Numbered from the stretch's first letter, positions 9,883 to 17,859 are shown. The stretch: 64,000 nucleotides of DNA from Microbacterium aurantiacum (GCF_021654035.1 NZ_JAJPDW010000006.1:62001-126000), one strand, 5' to 3'. Notes: a model not told the origin generated them from the sequence alone. Program-made: numbers and translations.

Positions 9883-10608
9883 ATGAGTCGTCGACCGCGC
9901 GTTCCCGCCGCGCCCGAGGTTCCCGTCCTCCCCCTCATGGACGCCGCCGCCGTCGACGCGTCGTCGGAGGCGAAGCCCACCTGGCGCGGCTGGATCCATG
10001 CCGGGACGTTCCCCGTCGCGATCGCCGCGGGGATCGTGCTGATCGCGCTCGCACAGGGTCCTGCGGCCAAGTGGTCCTCGGCCGTGTTCATGGCGACCTC
10101 GCTCCTGCTCTTCGGCAACTCGGCCCTCTACCACCGCTTCTCGTGGGGTCCGAGGACCCGGGCGACGCTGAAGCGCATCGACCACGCCAACATCCTCCTG
10201 CTGATCGCCGGGACCTACACGCCCATCGCGGTACTCGCGCTCCCGCCGCAGCAGGGGGTGCTGCTGCTCTCCCTCGTCTGGGGCGGCGCCCTGCTCGGAA
10301 TCCTCTTCCGCGTCTTCTGGCTGCACGCCCCGCGGTGGCTGTACGTCGCGCTGTACCTGCTCCTCGGCTGGGCCGCGGTGATGTACCTCGGAGACCTCTT
10401 CCGCGCCAATCCCGCGATGATGATCCTCGTCGCCGTCGGGGGGCTCCTCTACACCGCCGGGGCCGTCGTCTACGCGCTCAAGCGTCCCAACCCGTGGCCG
10501 GGCCACTTCGGCTTCCACGAGATCTTCCACGTGTGCACCGTCCTGGCGTTCCTCTGCCACTGGACGGCGTGCCTGCTGATCGCGTTGCAGCCGGCCTACA
10601 ACGCCTGA
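9883..10608 (+). CDS. trhA: Hemolysin III / TrhA family (PAQR) membrane protein
   Basis: A 241-residue integral membrane protein of the hemolysin III/PAQR family, with about seven helices. Family features are WIHAG, NSALYHRFSW, KRIDHANILLLIAGTYTPIAVL, and the C-terminal FGFHEIFHVCTVLAFLCHW. The His residues in these blocks are the metal ligands of PAQR proteins. The ATG at 9883 excludes an upstream in-frame stretch without family similarity. Its end overlaps the convergent small membrane protein by 13 bp. Confidence 0.9.
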   Translation: MSRRPRVPAAPEVPVLPLMDAAAVDASSEAKPTWRGWIHAGTFPVAIAAGIVLIALAQGPAAKWSSAVFMATSLLLFGNSALYHRFSWGPRTRATLKRIDHANILLLIAGTYTPIAVLALPPQQGVLLLSLVWGGALLGILFRVFWLHAPRWLYVALYLLLGWAAVMYLGDLFRANPAMMILVAVGGLLYTAGAVVYALKRPNPWPGHFGFHEIFHVCTVLAFLCHWTACLLIALQPAYNA

Positions 10609-10865
10609 TCGTCGCGGTCTCCGCGCTCTCGGGCGCGCGCATCCCGCTCCGCTTCCTCGGCATCCAGTTCCTCCTGGATGTCGGCGCGCACGCGACCGCG
10701 GCGGATGCGTCGGGTCATGTCCGCCGCGAGGAGCACCACCGCGACGGTGACGAACACGATGATGCCGAAACCCCAAGGACCGGGCGTCACCAGCTCGGGG
10801 TCGACCGTCGGCACGGGGATGGGGGTGACGGAGGTGCCCGCAAGGAGGGCGAGCGGGAGATGCAT
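10596..10865 (-). CDS. Small single-pass membrane protein
   Basis: An 89-residue protein of unknown function. A hydrophobic start with Pro-rich residues (MHLPLALLAGTSVTPIPVPT) is followed by one membrane helix (GFGIIVFVTVAVVLLAA, about residues 33-49), a basic stop-transfer segment (MTRRIRRGRVR) and a highly charged helical tail rich in Glu, Asp and Arg. The ATG at 10865 is preceded by a GGA-rich stretch. It converges on trhA and diverges from the DUF4307 gene. Confidence 0.75.
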   Translation of the reverse strand: MHLPLALLAGTSVTPIPVPTVDPELVTPGPWGFGIIVFVTVAVVLLAADMTRRIRRGRVRADIQEELDAEEAERDARARERGDRDDQAL

Positions 10866-10963
10866 GGGAGTCCGTTTCCGTCCGGGCAGATGCTGTGCCG
10901 CGGACCCGGGTGCGCAAGAGCGCCTAATCTGGAAGTCCCAGCCTATTCTTCCGACGGACCCCC

Positions 10964-11356
10964 ATGACCACTCAGGAACAGCTCGACCAGCGCTACGGAC
11001 GCCGCCGCACGGCATCGGCCCGGTGGGCCATCGGCGGAGCCGCCGCCGTCGGGGCGATCCTCGCGGGTCTGCTCGGATGGACGGTGGTGGCCGGCAGCAT
11101 CGATGCGATCGACGTCCGTTCGACCGGCTTCGTCGTCGAGGATGACGGCCGGGTCACCATCGACTTCCAGCTCACCTCGCCCCCCGGCCGCTCCATCGCG
11201 TGCGCCCTCGAGGCGCAGGACGAGGAGCACGGCGTCGTGGGCTGGCGCATCGTGGAGTACGCCGCCACAGAGGACCACGCGCGGGCATTCCGCGAGAGCG
11301 TCCGGACGGTGTCGGAGGCGACGACGGGTTTTGTCAACGACTGCTGGGTGACGTAG
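10964..11356 (+). CDS. DUF4307 protein
   Basis: A 130-residue actinobacterial protein of unknown function. The N-terminus (LDQRYGRRRTAS) is typical of DUF4307. One membrane helix (WAIGGAAAVGAILAGLLGWTVVAG) and a small external domain ending in VSEATTGFVNDCWVT follow. The last 26 codons contain a good promoter for greA. In relatives this gene commonly lies near greA, as here. Confidence 0.85.
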   Translation: MTTQEQLDQRYGRRRTASARWAIGGAAAVGAILAGLLGWTVVAGSIDAIDVRSTGFVVEDDGRVTIDFQLTSPPGRSIACALEAQDEEHGVVGWRIVEYAATEDHARAFRESVRTVSEATTGFVNDCWVT

Positions 11357-11359
11357 TCT
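11331..11359 (+). promoter_or_regulatory. Promoter for greA
   Basis: TTGTCA at 11331-11336 and TAGTCT at 11354-11359 are 17 bp apart and overlap the DUF4307 stop region. Transcription would begin near 11366 and give a leader of about 78 nt that holds a GCCCCGG/CCGGGGC hairpin at 11382-11400. Confidence 0.55.
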
Positions 11360-11443
11360 GGCGGCGTTGTGCTCCACCCACGCCCCGGCCGGTCCGGGGC
11401 GTTTGACATATCGCACAGCCACCGCCTACCGAAGGAGTCAGAC

Positions 11444-11932
11444 GTGTCCAGCGATGCCCCCGTGACCTTCCTCACGCAGGACGCCTACGACCGTCTCGTC
11501 GCCGAGCTCGAACACCTGTCGACGACCGGCCGCGAAGAGATCGCCAAGCGCATCGAGGCAGCCCGCGAGGAGGGCGACCTCAAGGAGAACGGCGGATACC
11601 ACGCCGCCAAGGACGAGCAGGGCAAGCAGGAGGCGCGCATCCGCACCCTCCAGTGGCTTCTGAAGAACGCCACCGTCGGCGATGCGCCGAAGAGCACCGG
11701 CACCGTCGAGCCCGGCACCGTGGTGACGGCGACCGTCGCGGGTGGGGAAGAGGTCTTCCTCCTCGGCAACCGCGAGATCGCCTCCGGGTCGGATCTCGAC
11801 GTGTACAGCGAGGCGTCGCCGCTCGGGGCCGCGATCCTCGGATTGAAGGAGGGCGACACGACCTCCTACACCGCGCCCAACGGACGCGAGATCGCCGTCG
11901 AGATCGTCAAGGTGGAGACCTACACCGGCTAA
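11444..11932 (+). CDS. greA: Transcription elongation factor GreA
   Basis: Rescues backtracked RNA polymerase by stimulating transcript cleavage. The 162-residue protein has the N-terminal coiled coil with the acidic tip (AREEGDLKENGGYHAAKDEQG) and the C-terminal FKBP-like domain (EASPLGAAILGLKEGDTTSYTAPNG). The GTG at 11444 has a GAAGGAG 6 nt upstream; the longer open frame into the leader is rejected. It is the last clear backbone gene before the accessory island. Confidence 0.95.
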   Translation: MSSDAPVTFLTQDAYDRLVAELEHLSTTGREEIAKRIEAAREEGDLKENGGYHAAKDEQGKQEARIRTLQWLLKNATVGDAPKSTGTVEPGTVVTATVAGGEEVFLLGNREIASGSDLDVYSEASPLGAAILGLKEGDTTSYTAPNGREIAVEIVKVETYTG

Positions 11933-12339
11933 GGCGATCAGCGCAGAACACACCACCACAATCAGGGGGCGAGCAAAGACCCACACCCTGACAGCGGCTT
12001 GCCGTTGCATGGTCACCTACAAGATCGGTCAGCAGGACGTCTAACCGGATGACGTTCCCGTAGTTCTGCGCATCCGAGGGCTTCCGGTGTGTCAGCCCAC
12101 GTGCTCGACCCCTAAAGGGACAGTAGTCCACCCTCTCAGACCTCAATCCGCCCGCTGGCCGGCGATCGTACCTACAACAGCGCTCGCTCGCAGATTGGTT
12201 TTCAGGGGGGCGGGCGAGGCAATATCCGTTTCTGCAGCGATTGCGGATCTCGCAAGTAGTACAACTACGAGTGGTGTCCCTGCGGATTCCCGACCGGCGT
12301 ATGTGAGCCGTTTCCCGGGCTTTGCGATGGCTCGTGGTG
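11933..12339. other. Gene-free stretch at the left edge of the accessory island
   Basis: About 400 bp of visibly lower and more even GC than the flanks. Short open frames exist on both strands, but none has a ribosome binding site or recognisable protein character. No tRNA or integrase remnant was found. Confidence 0.6.
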
Positions 12340-12861
12340 TCAGCCGAGTGACTTGGTGCGTCGCCGCTCGAGGAGGGTCGTGTTCTGGCGCTCGTCGAGC
12401 TTGACGGTGCCGTCTTCGGTCCACCCACGACGTTCGTAGAATGTCGCGGCACGATCATTGCCGTCGAGCACCCAGAGGTACGCCGACGCGAATCCTTCCT
12501 CGCAAAGCGCGGTTTCGACGGCCGCGATCAACGCATGTCCGACGCCCGTCGAGTACACGTCTGGACGTGCGTAAAGTGCCCATAGCTCGCCCTGTTCGCC
12601 TGCCCCCTCGTCCCGCCCGGCCCCGAAGGAAGCCCAGCCGACGATCTCGCCGTCGCGGTCAGCTACGATCGTGCGGCCCGCAGGGTGCGGGTCGGCAAGC
12701 ATCGCCCGCGATCGACCTTCGCGCTGCTCGACAGACAGCTCATCGAGCATGTCATCGGGCAGCAGACCGCGATAGGCGGTCTGCCAAGAGGTGACATGCA
12801 CGACTGCAATGCCGCGCGCATCGTCGACTTCGGCGGTCCGAATCTCTAGCGCCTGGCCCAT
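12340..12861 (-). CDS. GNAT family N-acetyltransferase
   Basis: A 173-residue acetyltransferase of the GNAT superfamily; substrate unknown. It shows the N-terminal EIRTAEVDDARGIAVVHVTSW and YRGLLPD, the acetyl-CoA pocket region LYARPDVYSTGVGHALIAAVE, and the C-terminal YLWVLDGNDRAATFYERRGW. The ATG at 12861 lies only 10 bp inside the edge of the ISL3 element. Any native promoter has therefore been replaced by the insertion sequence, and the frame stays open into the element. The gene looks complete but may be driven from the element. Confidence 0.85.
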   Translation of the reverse strand: MGQALEIRTAEVDDARGIAVVHVTSWQTAYRGLLPDDMLDELSVEQREGRSRAMLADPHPAGRTIVADRDGEIVGWASFGAGRDEGAGEQGELWALYARPDVYSTGVGHALIAAVETALCEEGFASAYLWVLDGNDRAATFYERRGWTEDGTVKLDERQNTTLLERRRTKSLG

Positions 12862-12870
12862 ACCTTTTGC

Positions 12871-12897
12871 GGCTCTTCGCGAATGAGGGTGTAGTCG
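12871..12897 (+). repeat. ISL3 left inverted repeat
   Basis: Outer 27 bp of the element; matches the complement of 15715-15741 at all but a few central positions. Confidence 0.9.
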
Positions 12898-12982
12898 GTT
12901 GAGCGCGTTGGTGGCCGGGTAGGGGTCGAGGTCTCCCGGATGATGGAAGTTCTTCACGCTTGCCATCCCGAAAGACCTCGAC

Positions 12983-13495
12983 GTGCTCCACCCTACGTTC
13001 GCGCCCCCTGACCTGACCACGTTCTGCCGCCTGGACGAGCTCGGTCTTCAAGCCGTGGGGCAGATGATCGAGCCCGATCGGGCGACGATCGAGTGCCGCG
13101 TCGTCGACGACGACCCGTGGTGTCGCAAGTGCGGCGTGGAGGGCGCGCCGCGGGACACGGTGATGCGACGGCTCGCGCATGAGCCGTTCGGGCACCGACC
13201 GACAACGCTGCTGGTGCGGGTGCGCCGGTATCGGTGCGGGCACTGCCGACGGACCTGGCGGCAAGACACCAGCAGTGCGGCGGCGCCGCGGGCGAAGATC
13301 TCCCGCGGTGGTCTGGAGTGGGCGCTACGGGGCATCGTCGTCGACCATCTCACCGTGTCCCGCGTCGCCGCTGGTCTCGGGGTGTCCTGGAGTGCCGCGA
13401 ACGCCGCTGTCCTCGCCGAAGGCAGGCGGCGGCTCATTGACGACCCGGCCAGGTTCGACGGGGTCACCACGATCGGTGTCGACGAGTCTCAATGA
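12983..13495 (+). pseudogene. ISL3-family transposase, 5' part
   Basis: N-terminal 168 codons of an ISL3 transposase: the zinc-finger region (CRVVDDDPWCRKCG and YRCGHCRRTWRQDTS), the helix-turn-helix region (LTVSRVAAGLGVSWSAANAAV) and the start of the DDE domain, GVTTIGVDE. Genuine sequence ends with the GAG codon at 13484-13486. After that the frame reads into IS110 sequence and stops after two codons. GVDE carries the first catalytic Asp of the family. The GTG at 12983 is the likely start. Confidence 0.92.
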
Positions 13496-13500
13496 CGTTG

Positions 13501-14724
13501 TCAAGCCGCTATCGCGGGTCTGGCGGGTGGTTCGAGGCTGAAGGGGCGGTTGTCGCGGAGGAGGGCCCAGAGGACGTCGACGCGTCGTCGGGCGAGCGCG
13601 ATGATGGCTTGGACGTGGCGGAGGCCTTGGCTACGTTTCTTGAGGTAGAAGTCGCGGCTGGGCCCGTCTCGGACGATGCTGGTCTGGGCGGCGAGGTAGA
13701 ACACGCGGCGTAGGCGTCGGCTGTATCGGTGGGGTCGGTGCAGATTCCCGGTCCGGCGGCCGGAGTCGCGAGGCACCGGGACGAGGCCGGCCGCGGAAGC
13801 GAGCCGGCCGGCGTCGGGGTAGCTGGCGAGGTCGCCGGCGACCGCGACGAACTCCGCAGCCAGGGTGATGCCGATGCCGGGCATGGACGTGATGATGTCG
13901 GCCTGGGGGTGTTCGGCAAACACGGCGGCTATCTGCCGGTCGATTCGGCCCAGGCGGTCATCGAGGGCGAGCAGCTGACCGGCGAGGTCGGCGATGATCT
14001 GCCCGGCGACGGCCTGTCCGGGTAGGGTCGCGTGCTGCTCAGCCGCGGCGGCTAACGCGGCGGCAGCGACCTGGTCGGCACGCCGAACGTTCCGCTTCGT
14101 CAACCACGCCCGCAGTCGTGCCGGGCCGAGCCGGCGCAGCGCGGCGGGGTCCTGGTAGCCGGTCAGCAGGACCAGTGCCCCGTGGTGCCGGGAGTAGTCG
14201 AAGGCGCGTTCCAGAACGGGGAAGACGCCGGTCAGCAGCTCGCGGAGGCGGCTGATCAGCCGGATCCGGTCAGCGACCAGATCCGCACGATGCGCGGTCA
14301 ACAGGCTCAGCTCGACGCGGAGCCCGCTGGGCACCTCGATGGCGGCGAAGTCGCCGCGCACCCGAGAGATGTCAGCGATCATGAACGCATCCTTGGCATC
14401 GGTCTTGGCCTCGCCACGGTAGCCCGCGCTCATCGCGTTCACCGTCCGGCCCGGCACGTACCGCACCTTCTGCTCACGGCTGTCGAGCAGCGCCAACAGC
14501 AGCCCCGCTGGGCCGCTGGTCACATCGACCGCCCACGCCACATCGTCAGCCAGCCCGAGCGCGACATCGACCGCCGCCGCGATCGCGACCTCGTCGTTGA
14601 CGATTTTCAGGGACCATACCTGGGCGCCGGTCTCGTCGACCGCTGAGGCCCAATGATGCCCCTTACCGATGTCGAATCCGACCCACACCCGCTGTCGCGA
14701 GCCGTGTCCTTGGTCGAGTTGCAT
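13501..14724 (-). CDS. IS110-family transposase (bridge RNA-guided DEDD recombinase)
   Basis: A 407-residue recombinase that moves the element using its bridge RNA. The N-terminal RuvC-like domain has acidic residues in VWVGFDIGKGHHWAS, WAVDVTSGPAGLLLALL and GEAKTDAKDAFMIADISR. The C-terminal Tnp_20 domain has SMPGIGITLAAEFVA and GLVPVPRDSGRRTGN, with the candidate nucleophile Ser in RDSGRR. The ATG at 14724 (MQLDQGHG) has GGAGG just upstream. The open frame continues into the bridge RNA region, which is not coding. The gene appears intact. Confidence 0.94.
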   Translation of the reverse strand: MQLDQGHGSRQRVWVGFDIGKGHHWASAVDETGAQVWSLKIVNDEVAIAAAVDVALGLADDVAWAVDVTSGPAGLLLALLDSREQKVRYVPGRTVNAMSAGYRGEAKTDAKDAFMIADISRVRGDFAAIEVPSGLRVELSLLTAHRADLVADRIRLISRLRELLTGVFPVLERAFDYSRHHGALVLLTGYQDPAALRRLGPARLRAWLTKRNVRRADQVAAAALAAAAEQHATLPGQAVAGQIIADLAGQLLALDDRLGRIDRQIAAVFAEHPQADIITSMPGIGITLAAEFVAVAGDLASYPDAGRLASAAGLVPVPRDSGRRTGNLHRPHRYSRRLRRVFYLAAQTSIVRDGPSRDFYLKKRSQGLRHVQAIIALARRRVDVLWALLRDNRPFSLEPPARPAIAA

Positions 14725-14739
14725 TGTGAACCTCCAGTC

Positions 14740-14915
14740 GTCCGAATCGATGGACCGGCCCCCGTGGAACACCCCGCCGACAGCTCCGTAACAAGCGACC
14801 AGAACGCACGTCTCAATCAGTAGCCAGGGCGCCCCCCCGAGGGACCGGCCGGCCACTCATCAAAAGTCACCGCGGACAAGCACATCTCAGCCACGACCTG
14901 TCCCTCCGGGGCCGA
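14740..14915 (-). ncRNA. Candidate IS110 bridge RNA
   Basis: All coordinates are given 5' to 3' on the - strand. The first domain is closed by GAGGGAC (14906-14900) and GTCCCTC (14845-14839), extended by CCCC/GGGG. It holds a left target guide AGATGTGCT (14887-14879) and a right target guide TTGATGAG (14863-14856). The second domain holds a left donor guide ATTGAGAC (14817-14810), identical to the right end of the element. Its right donor guide TTACGGAG (14791-14784) is the exact complement of the core plus left end, CTCCGTAA. The target guides match the ISL3 site on both sides of the CT core, with three G-U pairs. Order, size and position agree with the IS621 bridge RNA. The RNA ends are estimates. 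Confidence 0.85.
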
Positions 14916-14928
14916 GATACAACTTACG

Positions 14929-15729
14929 GAGCACGTCTGGCGTCACACCCGGCTCGGCGACAAGTACGTCACTGTGATCATCGACCTCACGCCTGCGAGG
15001 AACAAGACCGGGCCGGCGCGGTTGCTGGACATGGTCGAGGGCCGTTCGAAGGCTGTGTTCAAGCAGTGGCTCGCGGCCCGTCCGAAGGAGTGGGCGAAGG
15101 CGATCGAGGTGGTCGCGATGGACGGATTCGCCGGCTTCAAGACCGCCGCCGCCGAAGAACTCCCGCACGCCGTTCCGGTCATGGATCCCTTCCACGTGGT
15201 CCGCCTGGCCGGTGACGCGCTGGATGTCTGCCGTCGCCGGGTCCAGCAGGACACCACCGGGCACCGCGGCCTCAAGGGCGACCCGCTCTACAAGGCGAGG
15301 CGCACCCTCCACACCGGAGCGAGCCTGCTCACCGATCGTCAGCGGACACGCCTGGACGCGGTGTTCGCGAGCGAGGAGCATGTCGAAGTCGAAGCGACCT
15401 GGGGCATCTACCAGCGCATCGTCGCCGCCTACCGAGAACCCGACAAACAGAAGGGCAAGACCATGACGCGCGCCGTGATCGACGCCATCACCGGCGGCGT
15501 CCCGGCCGCGCTCGTGGAGGTTCGCAAGCTCGGCCGCACCATGCGCCAGCGCGCCGCGGACATCATCGCGTTCTTCGACCGACCCGGCACCAGCAACGGC
15601 CCCACCGAGGCGATCAACGGGCGGCTCGAGCACCTCCGAGGCTCCGCCCTCGGCTTCCGGAACCTGACCAACTACATCGCGCGCAGCCTGCTCGAGGCCG
15701 GCGGATTCAGACCTCGACTACACCCTTGA
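14929..15729 (+). pseudogene. ISL3-family transposase, 3' part
   Basis: The rest of the ISL3 transposase: EHVWRHTRLGDKYVTVIIDLTP, the second catalytic region VVAMDGFAGFKTAAAEELPHAVPVMDPFHVVRLA, and the last, PGTSNGPTEAINGRLEHLRG, with the catalytic Glu. It has no start of its own. Joined to the 5' part after excision of the IS110 element it would give a 433-residue protein, normal for the family. Confidence 0.92.
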
Positions 15730-15741
15730 TTGCGAAGAGCC
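15715..15741 (-). repeat. ISL3 right inverted repeat
   Basis: Outer 27 bp of the right end. It partly overlaps the last codons of the transposase gene and lies only 4 bp from the ribosome binding site of the next gene. Confidence 0.9.
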
Positions 15742-15759
15742 AGTTAAGGAGCAATTCCC

Positions 15760-16383
15760 ATGACAAAAGTGAATGACCGTCGCAAGGTCGCAGTAGCACT
15801 CGCGATAGGTGTCCTGTTCGCTGCATGTCTCGGCGTCGGCACGTCCGCCTCGGCAGATGAAATTCCGATCGATCAGCTACCCGAGTACCCTGCACTGGAT
15901 GCCATGGCAAACCCTGACGGTTCTGCATCAGTAGCCGAGTTCACGATCGAGGCTGGTCAGTATCGAGGACCCGACGGGGAGAGGATCACGATCGCCGCGA
16001 CAGCGTCCTACACGTGCATCCTCACAGTCGACAATCCGCACTGGTCGTCAGGCTCTCAGAGCGTGATTGCAAAACCACGAGTTGCTTGCAAGGGACCCGT
16101 GAGCACAATTCCGATTCGAGTACAGGGACTTCTAGGAAAAACCTCCGCCAACAGCATTCCCACGTTGCGGACCGTTGCCGAGTCAAACTACGTCAACAAT
16201 GTCACCGTCAACAGTTCCACGGTTTTCGGGCCGCGACAGACGTGGTACGTGCCCCGCGAAGGTAGTGGAACTCGCATCAGTCGAGGCGCCTACTTTCGGG
16301 GTTCTGCGTCAGCGGCGGCATCCGCGCCGCTGCTCCCGTTCAATATTCCGAACGCAGCGTCGCAGTTCCTCTGGGTTCCGTGA
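15760..16383 (+). CDS. Exported protein of unknown function
   Basis: A 207-residue protein with a clear signal peptide (basic start, then VAVALAIGVLFAACLGVGTSASA, cleavage near residue 33). The mature part, rich in Ser, Thr and Asn, has two cysteines (TCILTVDN, RVACKG) that could form a disulfide. It matches no family I recognise. AAGGAG at 15746-15751 fixes the ATG. Codon use is less GC-biased than in the backbone, so it was probably acquired. The ISL3 element ends directly before its ribosome binding site, so its promoter must be in or from the element. Confidence 0.7.
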   Translation: MTKVNDRRKVAVALAIGVLFAACLGVGTSASADEIPIDQLPEYPALDAMANPDGSASVAEFTIEAGQYRGPDGERITIAATASYTCILTVDNPHWSSGSQSVIAKPRVACKGPVSTIPIRVQGLLGKTSANSIPTLRTVAESNYVNNVTVNSSTVFGPRQTWYVPREGSGTRISRGAYFRGSASAAASAPLLPFNIPNAASQFLWVP

Positions 16384-16414
16384 TGAAACTGTGATGACTC
16401 ACGTTGGTTGAGGG

Positions 16415-16678
16415 TCAATCCTTCTCGGACTTGGCCCTCACCAGGCGAACAAGGCCGGTTCCCGTAGCAGACGTCGGATACTCCGCGTAGAGATCGAAGC
16501 TGCGGCCGTCCTCTCGGGCCCAACTCATCGCCTCTTCCACCGTCTTCGCGTTCGACAGTTGCCATTCCTCCGTAGCACCACCGCGCTCGACGAAATAGAC
16601 GCGGTAAACCGGATCATCAATCTCCTGGTCCGCGGTACGTGGATCAACGGTTCGTGCCCGTACCTGCGAAGCGCTCAT
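16415..16678 (-). CDS. Small hypothetical protein
   Basis: An 87-residue soluble protein. The core (PVYRVYFVERGGATEEWQLS, then KTVEEAMSWAREDGRSFDLYAEYP) has balanced composition and reads as a real small alpha/beta domain. The N-terminal 20 residues are charged. No family was recognised. It stands alone on the - strand between an exported protein gene and the DUF4192 gene. Confidence 0.55.
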   Translation of the reverse strand: MSASQVRARTVDPRTADQEIDDPVYRVYFVERGGATEEWQLSNAKTVEEAMSWAREDGRSFDLYAEYPTSATGTGLVRLVRAKSEKD

Positions 16679-16778
16679 ACATCCACTCTGACGCGGCTAA
16701 GCAAATGGTGCAACAGGGCACATACACGCGTCGATGCGTAAAGCCCTGGTCGTCGCTCCGCCGACAGCCCGCGCGCTC

Positions 16779-16815
16779 AGGCCTCCGTGCCGGCTCCCCG
16801 GCCTCCGTCGCCGGG
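16779..16815. repeat. GCCTCCGT hairpin module, copy 1
   Basis: Two GCCTCCGT units about 20 bp apart, each flanked by short GC-rich complementary arms (GCCGG/CCGGC type). The same design occurs near 18131, 19422 and 21161. It lies beyond the 3' end of the DUF4192 gene. Confidence 0.6.
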
Positions 16816-16816
16816 G

Positions 16817-16844
16817 GCACCCCGGCCCGGGGCGGCCGGGGTGC
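16817..16844 (-). terminator. Terminator of the DUF4192 gene
   Basis: GCACCCCGGCC at 16817-16827 pairs perfectly over 11 bp with 16834-16844 around a 6-nt loop, about 30 bp past the stop of the - strand gene. Confidence 0.7.
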
Positions 16845-16872
16845 GCGGGGGCCCGGAGGGCCCGCCTCCCCT

Positions 16873-17859
16873 TCACGACCGGTAGGCCCAATCGGGGGTG
16901 TGTCCGGCCTGAATGAACTGGCGGATGATGCGCGCGAATCCGTGTTCGGGGTCGATGTTCAAGGCCTCCTCGGCGTATGCGTCGGCGTGGGTGGAGCGAC
17001 CGAGCGCCCACGACAGCCACGCGGCCACGGCGAGGGGGCCGGGCTTGATGTCGTCCGGGACGGTCGCGGCGACACGACGTGCGACCTCGAGCGCGCGGGT
17101 GAGGCGGGTGCTGTCGGGGCGGGGTGCGTCGCCCCAGATGATCGCGGCGAGCTCCTGCGGGTACTCCGCCCCGTTCTCCCACTCGTTTTGCGCGTCAGCG
17201 GCGCGGTCGCCGGTGAATCGGTCCGTTGCCCACGACACGATAGCGACGTCGCGGAGCGCGGGGCGGCTCATGGTGACGGCGAGGATCGCGCGGGCCTCGT
17301 CGGTGAGGATGTCGCTGGTGGCGGCGTTTTCGGCGGCGTCGAGGATACGCGCGTAGTCGAGGTCTGCGGGGTCGGTGCGAACCATCGCGGTGAGCATCGC
17401 GGCACGGTCGGCGGGGTCCACGTCGGGCAGGCGTGTCCCGTGGTGCTGGTCCCCCTCGACGGTGGGAAGGCCCGCGGGGGTGTCGGGGAGCGGCTCGGGG
17501 GTAGTGTCGGCGCCGACGATGCCCCATGCGTTCCCGGTGACGTAGAACGCTCCCATCAGGCGAAGGCCGCACACGGTGGCGTAGTGGGCGAACCGTCCCG
17601 CGATCGCGGCATCGGCGGGGGTGTCGGTGTACAACGCGACGGCAAATGCGTCCGCGCCCTCGACTTTGCACATCGCACCGGTAGCCATCCGCGCGACCGC
17701 ATCGGTCCGGGCGGTGTCGGGCAGGTCAATCCGCATCGCACCCTTCGTGCGACCGTTCGAGAACGGGATGACGACGACCGAGTGCGTCGGGGTGTGCCCG
17801 AGCAACGCCGGGATCATGCTGAGGAACTGGCCTTCGGTGCTGGCAGAGACGATGTTCAT
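16873..17859 (-). CDS. DUF4192 family protein
   Basis: A 328-residue protein of the DUF4192 family, common on actinobacterial plasmids and integrated elements; function unknown. Characteristic parts are the start (IVSASTEGQFLSMIPALLGH, then PTHSVVVIPFSNGRTKGAMR), a central WATDRFTG region and the C-terminal repeat-like end GPLAVAAWLSWALGRSTHADAYAEEALNIDPEHGFA. The ATG at 17859 follows a GGAGGGG-rich stretch. Its leader is a near copy of the leader of the parB-like gene at 19501-20886, so the two may be regulated together. Confidence 0.88.
   Translation of the reverse strand: MNIVSASTEGQFLSMIPALLGHTPTHSVVVIPFSNGRTKGAMRIDLPDTARTDAVARMATGAMCKVEGADAFAVALYTDTPADAAIAGRFAHYATVCGLRLMGAFYVTGNAWGIVGADTTPEPLPDTPAGLPTVEGDQHHGTRLPDVDPADRAAMLTAMVRTDPADLDYARILDAAENAATSDILTDEARAILAVTMSRPALRDVAIVSWATDRFTGDRAADAQNEWENGAEYPQELAAIIWGDAPRPDSTRLTRALEVARRVAATVPDDIKPGPLAVAAWLSWALGRSTHADAYAEEALNIDPEHGFARIIRQFIQAGHTPDWAYRS

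Larger units (their letters stand above)
13487..14931 (-). mobile_element. IS110-family insertion sequence inside ISL3
   Basis: A 1445-bp element without inverted repeats, encoding a DEDD recombinase on the - strand. Removing it restores the ISL3 frame exactly (GAC GAG then CAC GTC). Read in the element's direction, the same CT dinucleotide stands at both junctions (14931-14930 and 13486-13485), the core expected for an IS110 group member. The long non-coding end (about 200 bp) lies upstream of the recombinase and only 14 bp lie downstream. This places it in the IS110 rather than the IS1111 group. Confidence 0.93.
12871..15741 (+). mobile_element. ISL3-family insertion sequence, interrupted by an IS110-family element
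   Basis: Terminal inverted repeats of 27 bp at 12871-12897 and 15715-15741 share GGCTCTTCGC at the outer edge and AGGGTGTAGTCG inside, differing only at a few middle positions. The transposase gene reads on the + strand in two pieces. Without the 1445-bp IS110 insert the element would be about 1.43 kb. The 8 bp outside each end differ (CCTTTTGC and AGTTAAGG), so the expected 8-bp target duplication is missing. Confidence 0.9.

Noticed and set aside
11403-11408. TTGACA upstream of greA as a -35 box
   Set aside because: No TANNNT box follows at 16-19 bp. The TTGTCA/TAGTCT pair slightly upstream is a far better promoter.
11933-12339. tRNA or integrase remnant at the island edge
   Set aside because: No cloverleaf, T-loop motif or recombinase motif could be found on either strand.
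12871-13020. N-terminal extension of the GNAT protein into the ISL3 element
   Set aside because: The extension is ISL3 end sequence read in reverse, and the GNAT domain is complete from the ATG at 12861.
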